NCBI GenBank assembly: GCA_964531645.1
Contig: CAZHEF010000003.1
Coordinates: 17,676-81,675 of the forward strand
From: JBBIMS01 sp964531645
Lineage (GTDB): Bacteria; Acidobacteriota; Aminicenantia; JBFLYD01; JBBIMS01
Reading direction: 5' to 3'
DNA length: 64,000 nucleotides
The notes beneath the pieces are model-generated. The model searched no databases and was not told the DNA's origin. It saw only the letters and a program-made list of their open reading frames with translations. The position numbers and the translations under genes are program-made. Below, one piece after another: positions 15,887 to 24,339 of this stretch. How positions within the stretch are numbered: position 1 is the stretch's first letter; every line of letters starts with the position of its first letter.

Positions 15887-16884
15887 ATTCTTGGTAAAGG
15901 CTCTCCCGAAAGAGGGTCAACAATTCTCCTGCCACCGGAAAATGTTTTAAGAAGAACTCTCTTCGGCTCTGATATTACCTCGCCAATTATCTGTGAGTCC
16001 CTTTCACCAATCTCTCTCAGTCTCTTTAAAACTTTTTCAGCATCTTTTTCGCCTACAATAAAGAGCATCTTTCCTTCATTGGCAATATACAAAGGGTCGA
16101 GACCCAAAAGTTCGCATATTCCAAGAACATTTTCCTTTACAGGGATATTTTTTTCATATAGCTCAATTCCGAGCCCTGATTTTGAAACAATCTCATTCAA
16201 CGTAGATGCGATTCCTCCCCTTGTTGGATCCCTCATAAATTTAATTTTATCTGAAATTTTTAGAACTTCTTCCACAATTTTCCAGAGAGGCTTGCAATCG
16301 GAGATTGGAGGGTTTGACAATTTAAGATTTAATCTTTCGTTTAGAATTGATGACCCATGCTCTGCAATACCTCCATTAATCAAAACTTTGTCCCCTTTCT
16401 TTATTCTCGAATATGAAAGCTCCACTTTATTTTCGATAATTCCTATACCTGATGTATTTATAAATATTTTATCTCCTTTTCCTTTATCCACAACCTTAGT
16501 GTCACCGGTGACTACAAGAACCCCTTCTTCTTCAGAGACTTTTTTTATGCTTTCAACAATTTTTTCAAGACTTTCCTTTTCAAAACCTTCCTCAAGAATT
16601 AGAGAAAGTGAAATGTAAAGAGGTTTTGCACCGACAGCTGAAAGATCATTGATTGTTCCACATACTGCCAGTTTTCCAATATCTCCACCATTGAAGAAAA
16701 TTGGATTTATGACATAGCTGTCAGTTGTAAATGCAATTTTTTTACCATCAATCTCAAGAACTGCGGAGTCTTTTAGTTCTGAAAGGACAGAATTTGTAAG
16801 TTTTTTTAAAATAAACTCATTTATGAGCTCATGCATCTGGGTTCCACCAGAACCATGGGCAAGAAGAATCTTATCTTCCTTCAT
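15880..16884 (-). CDS. hypE: HypE, carbamoyl dehydratase for [NiFe]-hydrogenase maturation
   Basis: 334 residues. It contains LAHGSGGTQMHELI near the N-terminus, FTTDSYVINPIFFNGGDIGK and CGTINDLSAVGAKPLYIS (the AIR-synthase-type ATP fold) and ends in PRIC, the conserved C-terminal cysteine that carries the thiocarbamate/thiocyanate intermediate from which the CN ligand of [NiFe]-hydrogenase is made. HypF and the other Hyp proteins are not in this window, nor is a hydrogenase, so this is an orphan hyp gene here. It overlaps tmk by seven bases and sits 32 bases after kbl on the same strand. Confidence 0.92.
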   Translation of the reverse strand: MKEDKILLAHGSGGTQMHELINEFILKKLTNSVLSELKDSAVLEIDGKKIAFTTDSYVINPIFFNGGDIGKLAVCGTINDLSAVGAKPLYISLSLILEEGFEKESLEKIVESIKKVSEEEGVLVVTGDTKVVDKGKGDKIFINTSGIGIIENKVELSYSRIKKGDKVLINGGIAEHGSSILNERLNLKLSNPPISDCKPLWKIVEEVLKISDKIKFMRDPTRGGIASTLNEIVSKSGLGIELYEKNIPVKENVLGICELLGLDPLYIANEGKMLFIVGEKDAEKVLKRLREIGERDSQIIGEVISEPKRVLLKTFSGGRRIVDPLSGEPLPRIC

Positions 16885-16916
16885 TCTTCCACTCTTTGCA
16901 TTGCCGCTAAATATTG

Positions 16917-18104
16917 TTAGATTACTCCATATTTTTTGCCAACTTTTGTAAATGCCTCAATTGCCTTGTCAAGATGCTCTTTTGTGTGGGCAGCTGAGAG
17001 CTGAACCCTTATCCTTGCCTGCCCCTTTGGAACAACCGGGTATGAGAATCCAATGACATAGATACCTTCATAAAGAAGGTCCCTTGCCACATCATAGGCG
17101 AGTTTTGCGTCTCCTAACATGATAGGAACAATTGGGTGAATCCCTTCCTTTATTTTAAAACCTCTCTTCTTCATCTCCTCTCTAAAATAAATTGTGTTTT
17201 TCTCAAGTCTGTCTCTGAGCTCTGTGGTTTCAAGAAGTATGTCAAGAACCTTTATTGCTGCTGAAACAATCACTGGTGGAAGGGAGTTGGAGAAAAGATA
17301 AGGTCTTGAGCGCTGTCTTAAAAGCTCAATTATCTCTTTCTTTCCTGTTGTAAAACCTCCTGATGCTCCTCCCATTGCCTTTCCAAGAGTTGAGGTTATT
17401 ACATCAATCCTTCCCATTACATTACAGTATTCAATTGAGCCTCTACCAGTTTTCCCGAAGAATCCAGTTGCATGGGAGTCATCAACCATCACCATTGCAT
17501 CATATTTCTCTGCAAGGTCACAAATTTTATCAAGGGGAGCAACATCTCCATCCATGCTGAATACGCCATCAGTGGCAATCATTCTGTATCTTGCAGACAT
17601 ACTCTCTTTTAGTTTTTCCTCAAGGTCATTCGTGTCCATGTGCTTGAAAACTCTTCTCTGAGCCTTGCATAGCCTTATTCCATCAATTATTGAGGCATGA
17701 TTCAGCTCATCGGAGATAATAACATCCTCCGGAACAAGAAGAGGCTCAAACAAACCACCATTGGCATCAAAGCAGGAAGAATAGAGGATTGTATCCTCAG
17801 TCTGGAGGAACTGACTTATCTTCCTTTCAAGTTCTTTATGAATATCCTGGGTTCCGCAAATGAATCTTACAGAGGACATCCCATAACCTCTGCGGTCAAG
17901 CCCTTCCTTTGCAGCTTTCAGAAGTTCAGGATGGTCTGAAAGTCCAAGATAGTTGTTGGCACAGAAGTTTATAACCTCTCCCTGCTGAACAATGATATCT
18001 GCTCCCTGAGGTGAGAGAATTATCCTTTCGTCCTTATAAAGCCCAGCCTCCCTTATGGAGTTAAGCTCACTACTTATATTATCTCTCCATTTTTTAGAGA
18101 ACAT
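16917..18104 (-). CDS. kbl: Glycine C-acetyltransferase (2-amino-3-ketobutyrate CoA ligase)
   Basis: 395 residues, the usual length. A PLP enzyme of the alpha-oxoamine synthase family that cleaves 2-amino-3-oxobutyrate with CoA to glycine and acetyl-CoA. It has FCANNYLGLSDHP (48-60), the Kbl-specific SVRFICGTQDIHKELE (78-93), DELNHASIIDG, DDSHATGFFGKTGRG and the PLP lysine K242 (TSTLGKAMGGASGG). It is the partner of the upstream tdh gene, which makes its unstable substrate; the 55-base gap and AGGAGGA ribosome site fit a two-gene operon. The Spt-like gene at 20183 is a paralogue with different motifs. Confidence 0.93.
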   Translation of the reverse strand: MFSKKWRDNISSELNSIREAGLYKDERIILSPQGADIIVQQGEVINFCANNYLGLSDHPELLKAAKEGLDRRGYGMSSVRFICGTQDIHKELERKISQFLQTEDTILYSSCFDANGGLFEPLLVPEDVIISDELNHASIIDGIRLCKAQRRVFKHMDTNDLEEKLKESMSARYRMIATDGVFSMDGDVAPLDKICDLAEKYDAMVMVDDSHATGFFGKTGRGSIEYCNVMGRIDVITSTLGKAMGGASGGFTTGKKEIIELLRQRSRPYLFSNSLPPVIVSAAIKVLDILLETTELRDRLEKNTIYFREEMKKRGFKIKEGIHPIVPIMLGDAKLAYDVARDLLYEGIYVIGFSYPVVPKGQARIRVQLSAAHTKEHLDKAIEAFTKVGKKYGVI

Positions 18105-18159
18105 ATTCCTCCTCCTTAAAAAAGTTATTTATTTTCCCTTTTGCCTTTTAACTTTTCTC

Positions 18160-19200
18160 TCATGGAAAAAGGATAATTTTTGCAGAGTTTTCAGGATGAA
18201 GCATTAATTTAAAGCCCTTTTCAAATTCTTCCAGTGGGAATTTGTGGGTTATCACTGATGCAATATTCAGTTTTCCTTCTCTCAACCAGGAGGATGTCTT
18301 GAGCCATGTCCGATACATCTCCCTCCCATTTATTGCATAAATTATAATCCCTTTGAAAATTAAGTGATTGTTATAATCAATTAATACGGATGATGGAGGG
18401 ATTCCAAAAGCCACAAAAACACCGCCCTTTCTAACAACTTCAAGACCATTTTTTATTGCCTCATTGGCTCCTGCCATTTCAATAACCACATCAGCTCCAG
18501 TTCCATAAGTCAAATCCATAATATTTTCAATTACATTTTCTCTAATCGCATTTAAAACAACATCCGCTCCCAGGGACTTCGCCATTTCAAGCCGGAAATC
18601 TATAAGCCCAACCATAATTATTTTTGAAGCTCCTGAAAGCCTCGCAACTGCGACAGAAAAAAGACCTATTGGTCCGTCCCCGAAAATAACAACACTTTTT
18701 CCTGTAATGTCAGTAACAGTTGTCGCATAAATTGCATTTCCAAGGGGTTCCTGAATTGAGGCAATCTCAGGAGGTATAGTCCTATCATTTTTCCAGGTGA
18801 CCTCTTCTGGGATTGAAATATATTCAGCAAAACTCCCATTAATATCAACCCCTACAATTTTTAAATTGGAGCAAATATGTCTCTGTCCTGAAAGACAGGG
18901 AACACATTGATTGCATGGGATATGAGTTTCACAGGAAATATAATCTCCAACTTTCAGCCTTTCCACATTGGCTCCTTTTTCAACAATTTCGCCTGCGAAC
19001 TCATGACCCATTATATGGGGAAGATTCGTTATTCTCGATTTAGCCCATTCATTCCACTCGTAAATGTGGGCATCAGTTCCGCAGATAGAAGTGGCAAGAA
19101 CCTTCACGATAACCTCATTTTTTTTAGGAGTTGGAACATCAACCTCATCAAGCTCTGCACCCATCTCTCCTCTTTTCTTTACAACTGCCTTCATTTTCAT
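18160..19200 (-). CDS. tdh: L-threonine 3-dehydrogenase
   Basis: 346 residues, zinc-dependent medium-chain dehydrogenase oxidising threonine to 2-amino-3-oxobutyrate with NAD. Catalytic zinc ligands are C40 (ATSICGTDAHIYEWNEWA) and H65-E66 (MGHEFAG); structural zinc cysteines are C96, C99, C102 and C110. The nucleotide-binding strand is VVIFGDGPIGLFSVAVA. The sequence GTDAHIYEWNEWA distinguishes threonine dehydrogenase from sorbitol and alcohol dehydrogenases. The start has AGGAGG 7 bases upstream, and a second in-frame ATG lies two codons later. It is the first gene of tdh-kbl, with hypE-tmk possibly in the same transcript. Confidence 0.93.
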   Translation of the reverse strand: MKMKAVVKKRGEMGAELDEVDVPTPKKNEVIVKVLATSICGTDAHIYEWNEWAKSRITNLPHIMGHEFAGEIVEKGANVERLKVGDYISCETHIPCNQCVPCLSGQRHICSNLKIVGVDINGSFAEYISIPEEVTWKNDRTIPPEIASIQEPLGNAIYATTVTDITGKSVVIFGDGPIGLFSVAVARLSGASKIIMVGLIDFRLEMAKSLGADVVLNAIRENVIENIMDLTYGTGADVVIEMAGANEAIKNGLEVVRKGGVFVAFGIPPSSVLIDYNNHLIFKGIIIYAINGREMYRTWLKTSSWLREGKLNIASVITHKFPLEEFEKGFKLMLHPENSAKIILFP

Positions 19201-19263
19201 TTTCTTCCTCCTGATTATTTAATCAGAGAAAAATATATTTGTTTTTGAAAGAAGTGTCAATAG

Positions 19264-19313
19264 AATGAAGCGAGAAGGGCGAGACGAGCGAGGAAGACGC
19301 GAGAGACAGGAAA
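19264..19313 (+). repeat. Purine-rich dispersed intergenic repeat, copy 2
   Basis: Contains AGCGAGAAGGGCGAGA (19269-19284) and GAGAGACAGG (19301-19310), both shared with 9498-9526, and aligns with the tmk tail repeat. Downstream (19321-19420) is AT-rich DNA rich in AATTTT/AAAATT words. Confidence 0.6.
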
Positions 19314-19431
19314 GGAAAAGATTGAAAATTGAAAATTTTAGAATGAAAAATGAAAAAATAAATGTTAATCAATTTGAAATAATCAATTTAAAATTTTCAA
19401 TTTAAAATTTACAATTTATTGGCTTGTATCC

Positions 19432-20181
19432 TTATTTTGGAATATCTGCATAGAAAATCAATGTTATGAGGGAGAGAGTTATTTCATCTCCATTTTTTAA
19501 GTGGTAGTATGTCCCTGGATTGACCTTTTCTCCATTTAGAAAGGTTCCATTCATTGCACCAATCTCTTCTGTAATGAAGAATTTATTTTCTCTTAAAATT
19601 ATTTTTGCATGCCTTCTCGAGACAAATCTTTCGGGATCCTCCTCTGTTAAGTCCACATCAGGGATAAAGTTAGATGTTAGATCCTTTCTTCCTATATAAG
19701 TTTCCTTAAATTTAATTGGAACCCATCTCCTTGTTTTCTCTATAAGGAGACGAGCTCTGATTCCTTCAGGAAGAGACTCCCTTTGAGATGGCTGAGGAGT
19801 GGGTGGAACTGTGAGCTGAGAAAGATAGAACATGAGTTTCTCATTTGTTTCGCGAAGTTTTGAGGCAAGATTTCTAAGAATCCTAATTGAAATTTCAGGA
19901 TTTCTCCTCATCATCTCATCGAGCATTGATGCATTTACTCTTATAAGCTCGCAATTTTCGAATGCTTCTGCTGAGGCTGATCTCGGAAGGTTTTCAAGGA
20001 TTGCCATTTCTCCGAAGAAGTCTCCCTTTTCAAGAATAGCGAGGGTTTCTTCTCTATTGTCAATTCTTTTAAATATCCTCACTTTCCCTGAATGGATAAT
20101 AAACATTTCCTGTGCTTCTTCTCCTTCATTGAATATAGGCTCTCCCTTTTTGAACCTTATTAAGAAATCCTTAGGCTCCAT
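19432..20181 (-). CDS. Cyclic-nucleotide-binding domain plus FHA domain protein
   Basis: 249 residues. Residues 1-120 are a CRP-type cNMP-binding domain: GEPIFNEGEEAQEMFIIHSG, ILEKGDFFGEMAILENLPRSASAEA (the phosphate-binding cassette with GEMAIL and PRSA) and a following helix. There is no helix-turn-helix. Residues about 150-249 are an FHA phosphothreonine-binding domain: YIGRKD, VSRRHAKIILRENKFFITEE, MNGTFLNGEKV and LKNGDEITL. It therefore couples a nucleotide-type ligand to recognition of a phosphorylated partner. It begins two bases after the Spt-like stop, so the two are co-transcribed. No serine/threonine kinase gene is present in the window. Confidence 0.88.
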   Translation of the reverse strand: MEPKDFLIRFKKGEPIFNEGEEAQEMFIIHSGKVRIFKRIDNREETLAILEKGDFFGEMAILENLPRSASAEAFENCELIRVNASMLDEMMRRNPEISIRILRNLASKLRETNEKLMFYLSQLTVPPTPQPSQRESLPEGIRARLLIEKTRRWVPIKFKETYIGRKDLTSNFIPDVDLTEEDPERFVSRRHAKIILRENKFFITEEIGAMNGTFLNGEKVNPGTYYHLKNGDEITLSLITLIFYADIPK

Positions 20182-20182
20182 T

Positions 20183-21370
20183 TCAAATGAACCCTAACAT
20201 TTTCCCTGCTCGATATATACTTTCAAGGACAATGGATATTTCCTCGTCAGTATGGGTTGCTGTGTAAGATGTTCTTATAAGCGCTCTTCCAGGTGGAACA
20301 GCAGGAGAAATAATTGGATTAGTAAATATTCCCATTTCCCTCAAAACCTTCCAGAGAGCAAAAGCTTTTTCATCTTCATTTAATATTATAGGAATTATTG
20401 GAGTCTGAGTAAACCCTGTATCAAAACCCATCGAATTCAGCTCATTTTTTACTCTGTGGGTAGTTTCCCAGAGTTTTTTCCTTCTCTCTGGTTCCCTCTT
20501 AATTATCCTCAATGCAGTCAAAGCAGATGCTACTGAAGCAGGGGTCATACTTGCGCTGAATATCAGAGACCTTGCATTATGTTTTATAAAAGAAATTACT
20601 TCCTTCTTGCCGACAACAAAACCTCCAAGGGAAGCGAAGGATTTGGAGAATGTCCCCATAATGAGATCTACTTCGTCTATGAGATTGAAATGTTCAACAG
20701 TTCCTATTCCATTTTCTCCAAGGACTCCTATCCCATGAGCGTCGTCAACCATAAGCATCGCATCGTATTTCTTCGCCGCTTCAGCAATTCTTGGCAAGTC
20801 TGCAAGATCTCCTTCCATTGAGAAGACTCCATCAACAACTATCAATTTTCCTTTATCCTTAGGGATTTCAGAGAGAACTCTTTCGAGGTCTTCCATATCA
20901 TTATGCTTAAATTTCACAAGCTCTCCGAAAGAAAGTCTTGAAGCATCTATGATTGAGGCATGGACAGCTCTGTCAACAATTATTACATCATCCTTTCCTA
21001 CAAGAGACGCAATTGCACCAAGATTTGTCTGGAAGCCTGTGCTGAAACACTGGCAAGCTTCTTTTTTCATAAATTCCGCGAGCTTTTCCTCAAGTTCAAT
21101 ATGAAGGGAGATGGTTCCATTAAGAAATCTTGAACCACACGTGCTAACTCCAAATCTGTCAATGGCTTCCTGAGAGGCTTTTTTGATTTCAGGATGATCC
21201 CATAGTCCAAGGTAGTTGTTGGAGCCAACCATAATCATTTCTTTCCCATCAACAATTACCTTATTACCATTAACAGCAGAAATGGGGGTGAAGTAGGGGT
21301 AAGCTCCTATCCTCTCAACCTCTTGCTGTACTCTCTCAAAAAATCTTTCACATTTCTCTAATAATTTCAT
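20183..21370 (-). CDS. Alpha-oxoamine synthase, probably serine palmitoyltransferase-like
   Basis: 395 residues, PLP-dependent. The PLP lysine is K243 (MGTFSKSFASLGGF), the ring-stacking histidine is H137 (VDRAVHASIID), and the substrate loop is MVGSNNYLGLWDHP (48-61). The N-terminal AYPYFTPI and the GSNNYLGL and GTFSKSFAS segments are features I associate with bacterial serine palmitoyltransferases, which condense serine with an acyl thioester to 3-ketosphinganine. AONS (BioF) is the main alternative; no other bio genes are nearby. An extended SDR gene starts 69 bases away on the other strand, as expected for a 3-ketosphinganine reductase partner. Specificity is inferred. Confidence 0.72.
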   Translation of the reverse strand: MKLLEKCERFFERVQQEVERIGAYPYFTPISAVNGNKVIVDGKEMIMVGSNNYLGLWDHPEIKKASQEAIDRFGVSTCGSRFLNGTISLHIELEEKLAEFMKKEACQCFSTGFQTNLGAIASLVGKDDVIIVDRAVHASIIDASRLSFGELVKFKHNDMEDLERVLSEIPKDKGKLIVVDGVFSMEGDLADLPRIAEAAKKYDAMLMVDDAHGIGVLGENGIGTVEHFNLIDEVDLIMGTFSKSFASLGGFVVGKKEVISFIKHNARSLIFSASMTPASVASALTALRIIKREPERRKKLWETTHRVKNELNSMGFDTGFTQTPIIPIILNEDEKAFALWKVLREMGIFTNPIISPAVPPGRALIRTSYTATHTDEEISIVLESIYRAGKMLGFI

Positions 21371-21439
21371 CTTCTCTTAACCTCCATAAAAATCTCTAAA
21401 ATTTGCATAATATTATATTTTATTTTATGATCAAAATCC

Positions 21440-22411
21440 ATGAAAGTTTTTATAATAGGCGCCACAGGTTTTATAGGAAGTCATCTGACTGAAGAAGCCC
21501 TTAGAAGAGGGTGGGAGGTTGTCACCCTTGTCAGAAATCCTGATAGACTCAAGTGGCTGAAGGGACTGAATGTCGAAATTGTCCAGGGAGATCTATTTAA
21601 TGTTCCACCTCTACCCCACGACATTTCTGTTGTCTTCAATGTGAGCGGTTCAACAAAGGAGACAAAAAGAGGGGAATTTATGGAGACAAACTGTTACGGG
21701 GTTAGAAGCCTCTTGAATTCAATTTTAAAAAGTAATCTCAATTTAAAATCCTTTATCCATGTAAGTTCTCTTGCCGCTGTTGGACCTTCTCCCTTTAATG
21801 AACCTGCTAAAGAGGATAAAATCCCTTCCCCAATAAGTAAATATGGAAAGAGTAAATATTGTGGAGAAATTGAAGCTCTTTCCTTTTCAGATAAATTGAA
21901 AATAATTATAGTTAGACCACCAATAATATATGGGCCAAGGGACAGAGACCTATTACCCATCTATTCCCTTGTAAAAAATGGGATTGGGTTTAATCTCGGA
22001 GGAAAAGAGAGATATTTTTCCCTCTGTTATGTAAAAGACCTTGTCAGGGTTATCTGCGATATCTCCCTCATGGATTTGCCATCAGGTGACATCCTGAATG
22101 TTGCCCATCCAGAGATTCTTTCCTGGGGCCAGCTAATAGGAAAGTTATCTGAAATTTTAAAACCAAAAAGATTCATGCGATTAAAAATCCCTTTTCCTCT
22201 TGTTTATCCTTTTGCCATTTTTTCTGACCTTTTCAATAAAATCTCTAAAAAAGGATTTTCTTTCACCTTTGACAAATTCAGGGAAATGAAAGCGTACCAC
22301 TGGATTTGTGATACAAGAAAAGTTTTAAATCTTGTGGAGGGATTTCATTACGAATTCGATAGGGGGATCAGAGAAACAATTGACTGGTGCAAAGAAAAGG
22401 GCTGGCTGTAA
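21440..22411 (+). CDS. Extended short-chain dehydrogenase (NAD(P)-dependent epimerase/reductase family)
   Basis: 323 residues. Rossmann motif IIGATGFIGSHL (4-15), catalytic-type YGKSKYCGE (Tyr-x-x-x-Lys), preceding serines HVSSLAAVGPSP, and IIVRPPIIYGPRDRD. This is the extended SDR fold shared by sugar epimerases and by CerR-type 3-ketosphinganine reductases of bacterial sphingolipid synthesis. Divergent placement next to the Spt-like gene favours a ketosphinganine reductase, but the sequence alone does not prove it. The C-terminal third (FPLVYPFAIFSDLFNKI) is hydrophobic and may contact membrane. Confidence 0.7.
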   Translation: MKVFIIGATGFIGSHLTEEALRRGWEVVTLVRNPDRLKWLKGLNVEIVQGDLFNVPPLPHDISVVFNVSGSTKETKRGEFMETNCYGVRSLLNSILKSNLNLKSFIHVSSLAAVGPSPFNEPAKEDKIPSPISKYGKSKYCGEIEALSFSDKLKIIIVRPPIIYGPRDRDLLPIYSLVKNGIGFNLGGKERYFSLCYVKDLVRVICDISLMDLPSGDILNVAHPEILSWGQLIGKLSEILKPKRFMRLKIPFPLVYPFAIFSDLFNKISKKGFSFTFDKFREMKAYHWICDTRKVLNLVEGFHYEFDRGIRETIDWCKEKGWL

Positions 22412-22539
22412 AGCAAGAAAAACTCAAAGCAATAAAGACTACAAAAAGTTAAATGCTAAAAGATTATAATAATTTTTGTGTTCACCTTTTAGCGCTCGTC
22501 AAAATGGCTGTTAATTTCCTTCAGTGATATAATTATTAT

Positions 22540-23592
22540 GTGAAAGTAATTGTTTTAATGTCCGGCGGAGTTGATAGCTCCACTTCTACAGCAATTTTAA
22601 AGAGGAAGGGATTCGAAGTTATAGGAGTATCTTATAGAACTGCTGACTACAAAGGAGACAAAAGAAAAAGATGCTGTAATATTTCTGATTTACTCGACGC
22701 CAACGAGGTTGCAAGGAAAATAGGAATTCCACACTATGTCATTGATTTAAGGGAAGATTTCAGAAAGTCTGTTGTTGAGCCATTTGTCGAAGAGTATAAA
22801 AAAGGGAGAACTCCCAACCCCTGCATTCTCTGCAATCAGTTTATTAAATTTGAAATTCTTTTCAGCAAACTAAAGAAGCTAAATGCTGATTTTATAGCCA
22901 CAGGTCATTACGCAAGGGTTTTAAAGATTGGCAGTGAATTTGGACTTTTTAAAGGGATTGATGAGTCAAAGGACCAGTCATATTTTCTTTTTTCTATTCC
23001 AAAGGAAAAACTTTCGAAGGTTCTTTTCCCTGTTGGAGATTTGAAAAAGGAAGAAGTGAGAAAAATAGCTGATGATATTGGACTTCCCGTCTCAAAGAAA
23101 ACCGAGAGTCAGGACATATGCTTCATTGAAGGTTCATATCAGGATTTTATAAAAAAATACCTTTCAGGGATCGACACTTCAGGTTATATAAAGGATCTTA
23201 GCGGAAATATTCTTGGAGAGCACAAAGGAATTTTCAATTACACAATTGGCCAGAGGAGAGGGTTTGGGATATCATCAAAGGAACCCCTTTATGTTGTTGG
23301 GATTGATGCGAAGGGGAACTCTATTATAATTGGAACCAATAAAGATTTAATGAAAAAAAAGTTAAGAGCATCAAAGGCAAACTTCCTCATATCTCCTGAA
23401 AGGATTGACGGGAATATTTTTGAGGTTAAGATAAGATACAGGAATAAGGGAGAGAAAGGGAAGGTAAAAATCCTTTCAGAAGATGAATTTGAAGTAGAAT
23501 TTTTAAAGGAAGTAAGGGCAATAACTCCAGGACAAGCAGCAGTAATTTATGACAATAAGAGGATTGTTGGAGGTGGATGGATTGAGGAATAA
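22540..23592 (+). CDS. mnmA: tRNA-specific 2-thiouridylase MnmA
   Basis: Makes s2U34 in tRNA for Lys, Glu and Gln. 350 residues from a GTG start. PP-loop SGGVDSS is at 8-14; catalytic cysteines are C98 (TPNPCILCNQFIKF) and C194 (SQDICFIEG). Also present are ATGHYARV, DQSYFLFSI and the C-terminal beta domain GQRRGFGISS to ITPGQAAVIYD. An overlapping ATG two bases upstream is out of frame. It is followed 17 bases later by the DUF72 gene on the same strand. Sulfur would come from a cysteine desulfurase encoded elsewhere. Confidence 0.94.
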   Translation: MKVIVLMSGGVDSSTSTAILKRKGFEVIGVSYRTADYKGDKRKRCCNISDLLDANEVARKIGIPHYVIDLREDFRKSVVEPFVEEYKKGRTPNPCILCNQFIKFEILFSKLKKLNADFIATGHYARVLKIGSEFGLFKGIDESKDQSYFLFSIPKEKLSKVLFPVGDLKKEEVRKIADDIGLPVSKKTESQDICFIEGSYQDFIKKYLSGIDTSGYIKDLSGNILGEHKGIFNYTIGQRRGFGISSKEPLYVVGIDAKGNSIIIGTNKDLMKKKLRASKANFLISPERIDGNIFEVKIRYRNKGEKGKVKILSEDEFEVEFLKEVRAITPGQAAVIYDNKRIVGGGWIEE

Positions 23593-23609
23593 GATAGAAA
23601 TCTTTATCT

Positions 23610-24338
23610 GTGGAGGGAAAAAAAATTAAAGAAATTTTAATTGGATGTGCTGGTTTTCCAAAATCTCAGAGTATTTATTATAAAGAATTTTCCCTTGTTG
23701 AAGTCCAGAAAACATTCTATGACCCACCTCCAATTAAGACCATTGAAAAATGGAGAAAAGATGCTCCATCTGATTTTGAGTTTACAATTAAAGCATGGCA
23801 GGTCATAACCCACAGACCGAGTTCTCCTACATACAGAAAAATGAAGGGAAGAATTAATGGAGAATTCGGCTCATTTCTTCCGACAAAACCTGTGATGGAT
23901 GCTTGGAGAGTAACCAAGGATTGTGCTTTTGCCCTCAATTCAAAGATAATAATTTTCCAATGCCCTGCTTCGTTTACTCCAGCTGAAGAAAATATTGAGA
24001 ATATGAGAAAATTCTTTGAAAAAATAGAAAGGAATGATTTTATTCTTGGATGGGAACCAAGGGGAGAAGGATGGGCTGATGAAATAGTTATAAAATTGTG
24101 CAATGAACTTTCTCTAATTCATGTTGTTGACCCTTTTCAAAGAAAATCTGTAGCTGGAGAGACAAATTATTTCAGGCTCCACGGAATTGGAGGAGCAAGA
24201 TACAGATTTAAAGAGGAAGATTTTGATTTTCTGATCTCTTCAATCTCAAAAGAAAAAAATTACATTGTTTTTAACAATATTCAGTCCTATGAAGATTCAA
24301 TAAATTTTAAAAAATGGCTTAAAAAAAAGGAGGGATAA
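23610..24338 (+). CDS. DUF72 (YecE-like) protein
   Basis: 242 residues from a GTG start. DUF72 proteins adopt a TIM-barrel-like fold and have no established function. The hallmark elements are IGCAGFPKSQSIYYKEF near the N-terminus, VEVQKTFYDPPPIKTIEKW, DFEFTIKAWQVITH, ILGWEPRG and the late YFRLHGIGG, in the family order. Family length is about 240-250 residues, so the gene is complete. It lies between mnmA and the SagB-type gene with almost no spacing, implying an operon. Confidence 0.85.
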   Translation: MEGKKIKEILIGCAGFPKSQSIYYKEFSLVEVQKTFYDPPPIKTIEKWRKDAPSDFEFTIKAWQVITHRPSSPTYRKMKGRINGEFGSFLPTKPVMDAWRVTKDCAFALNSKIIIFQCPASFTPAEENIENMRKFFEKIERNDFILGWEPRGEGWADEIVIKLCNELSLIHVVDPFQRKSVAGETNYFRLHGIGGARYRFKEEDFDFLISSISKEKNYIVFNNIQSYEDSINFKKWLKKKEG

Positions 24339-24339
24339 T

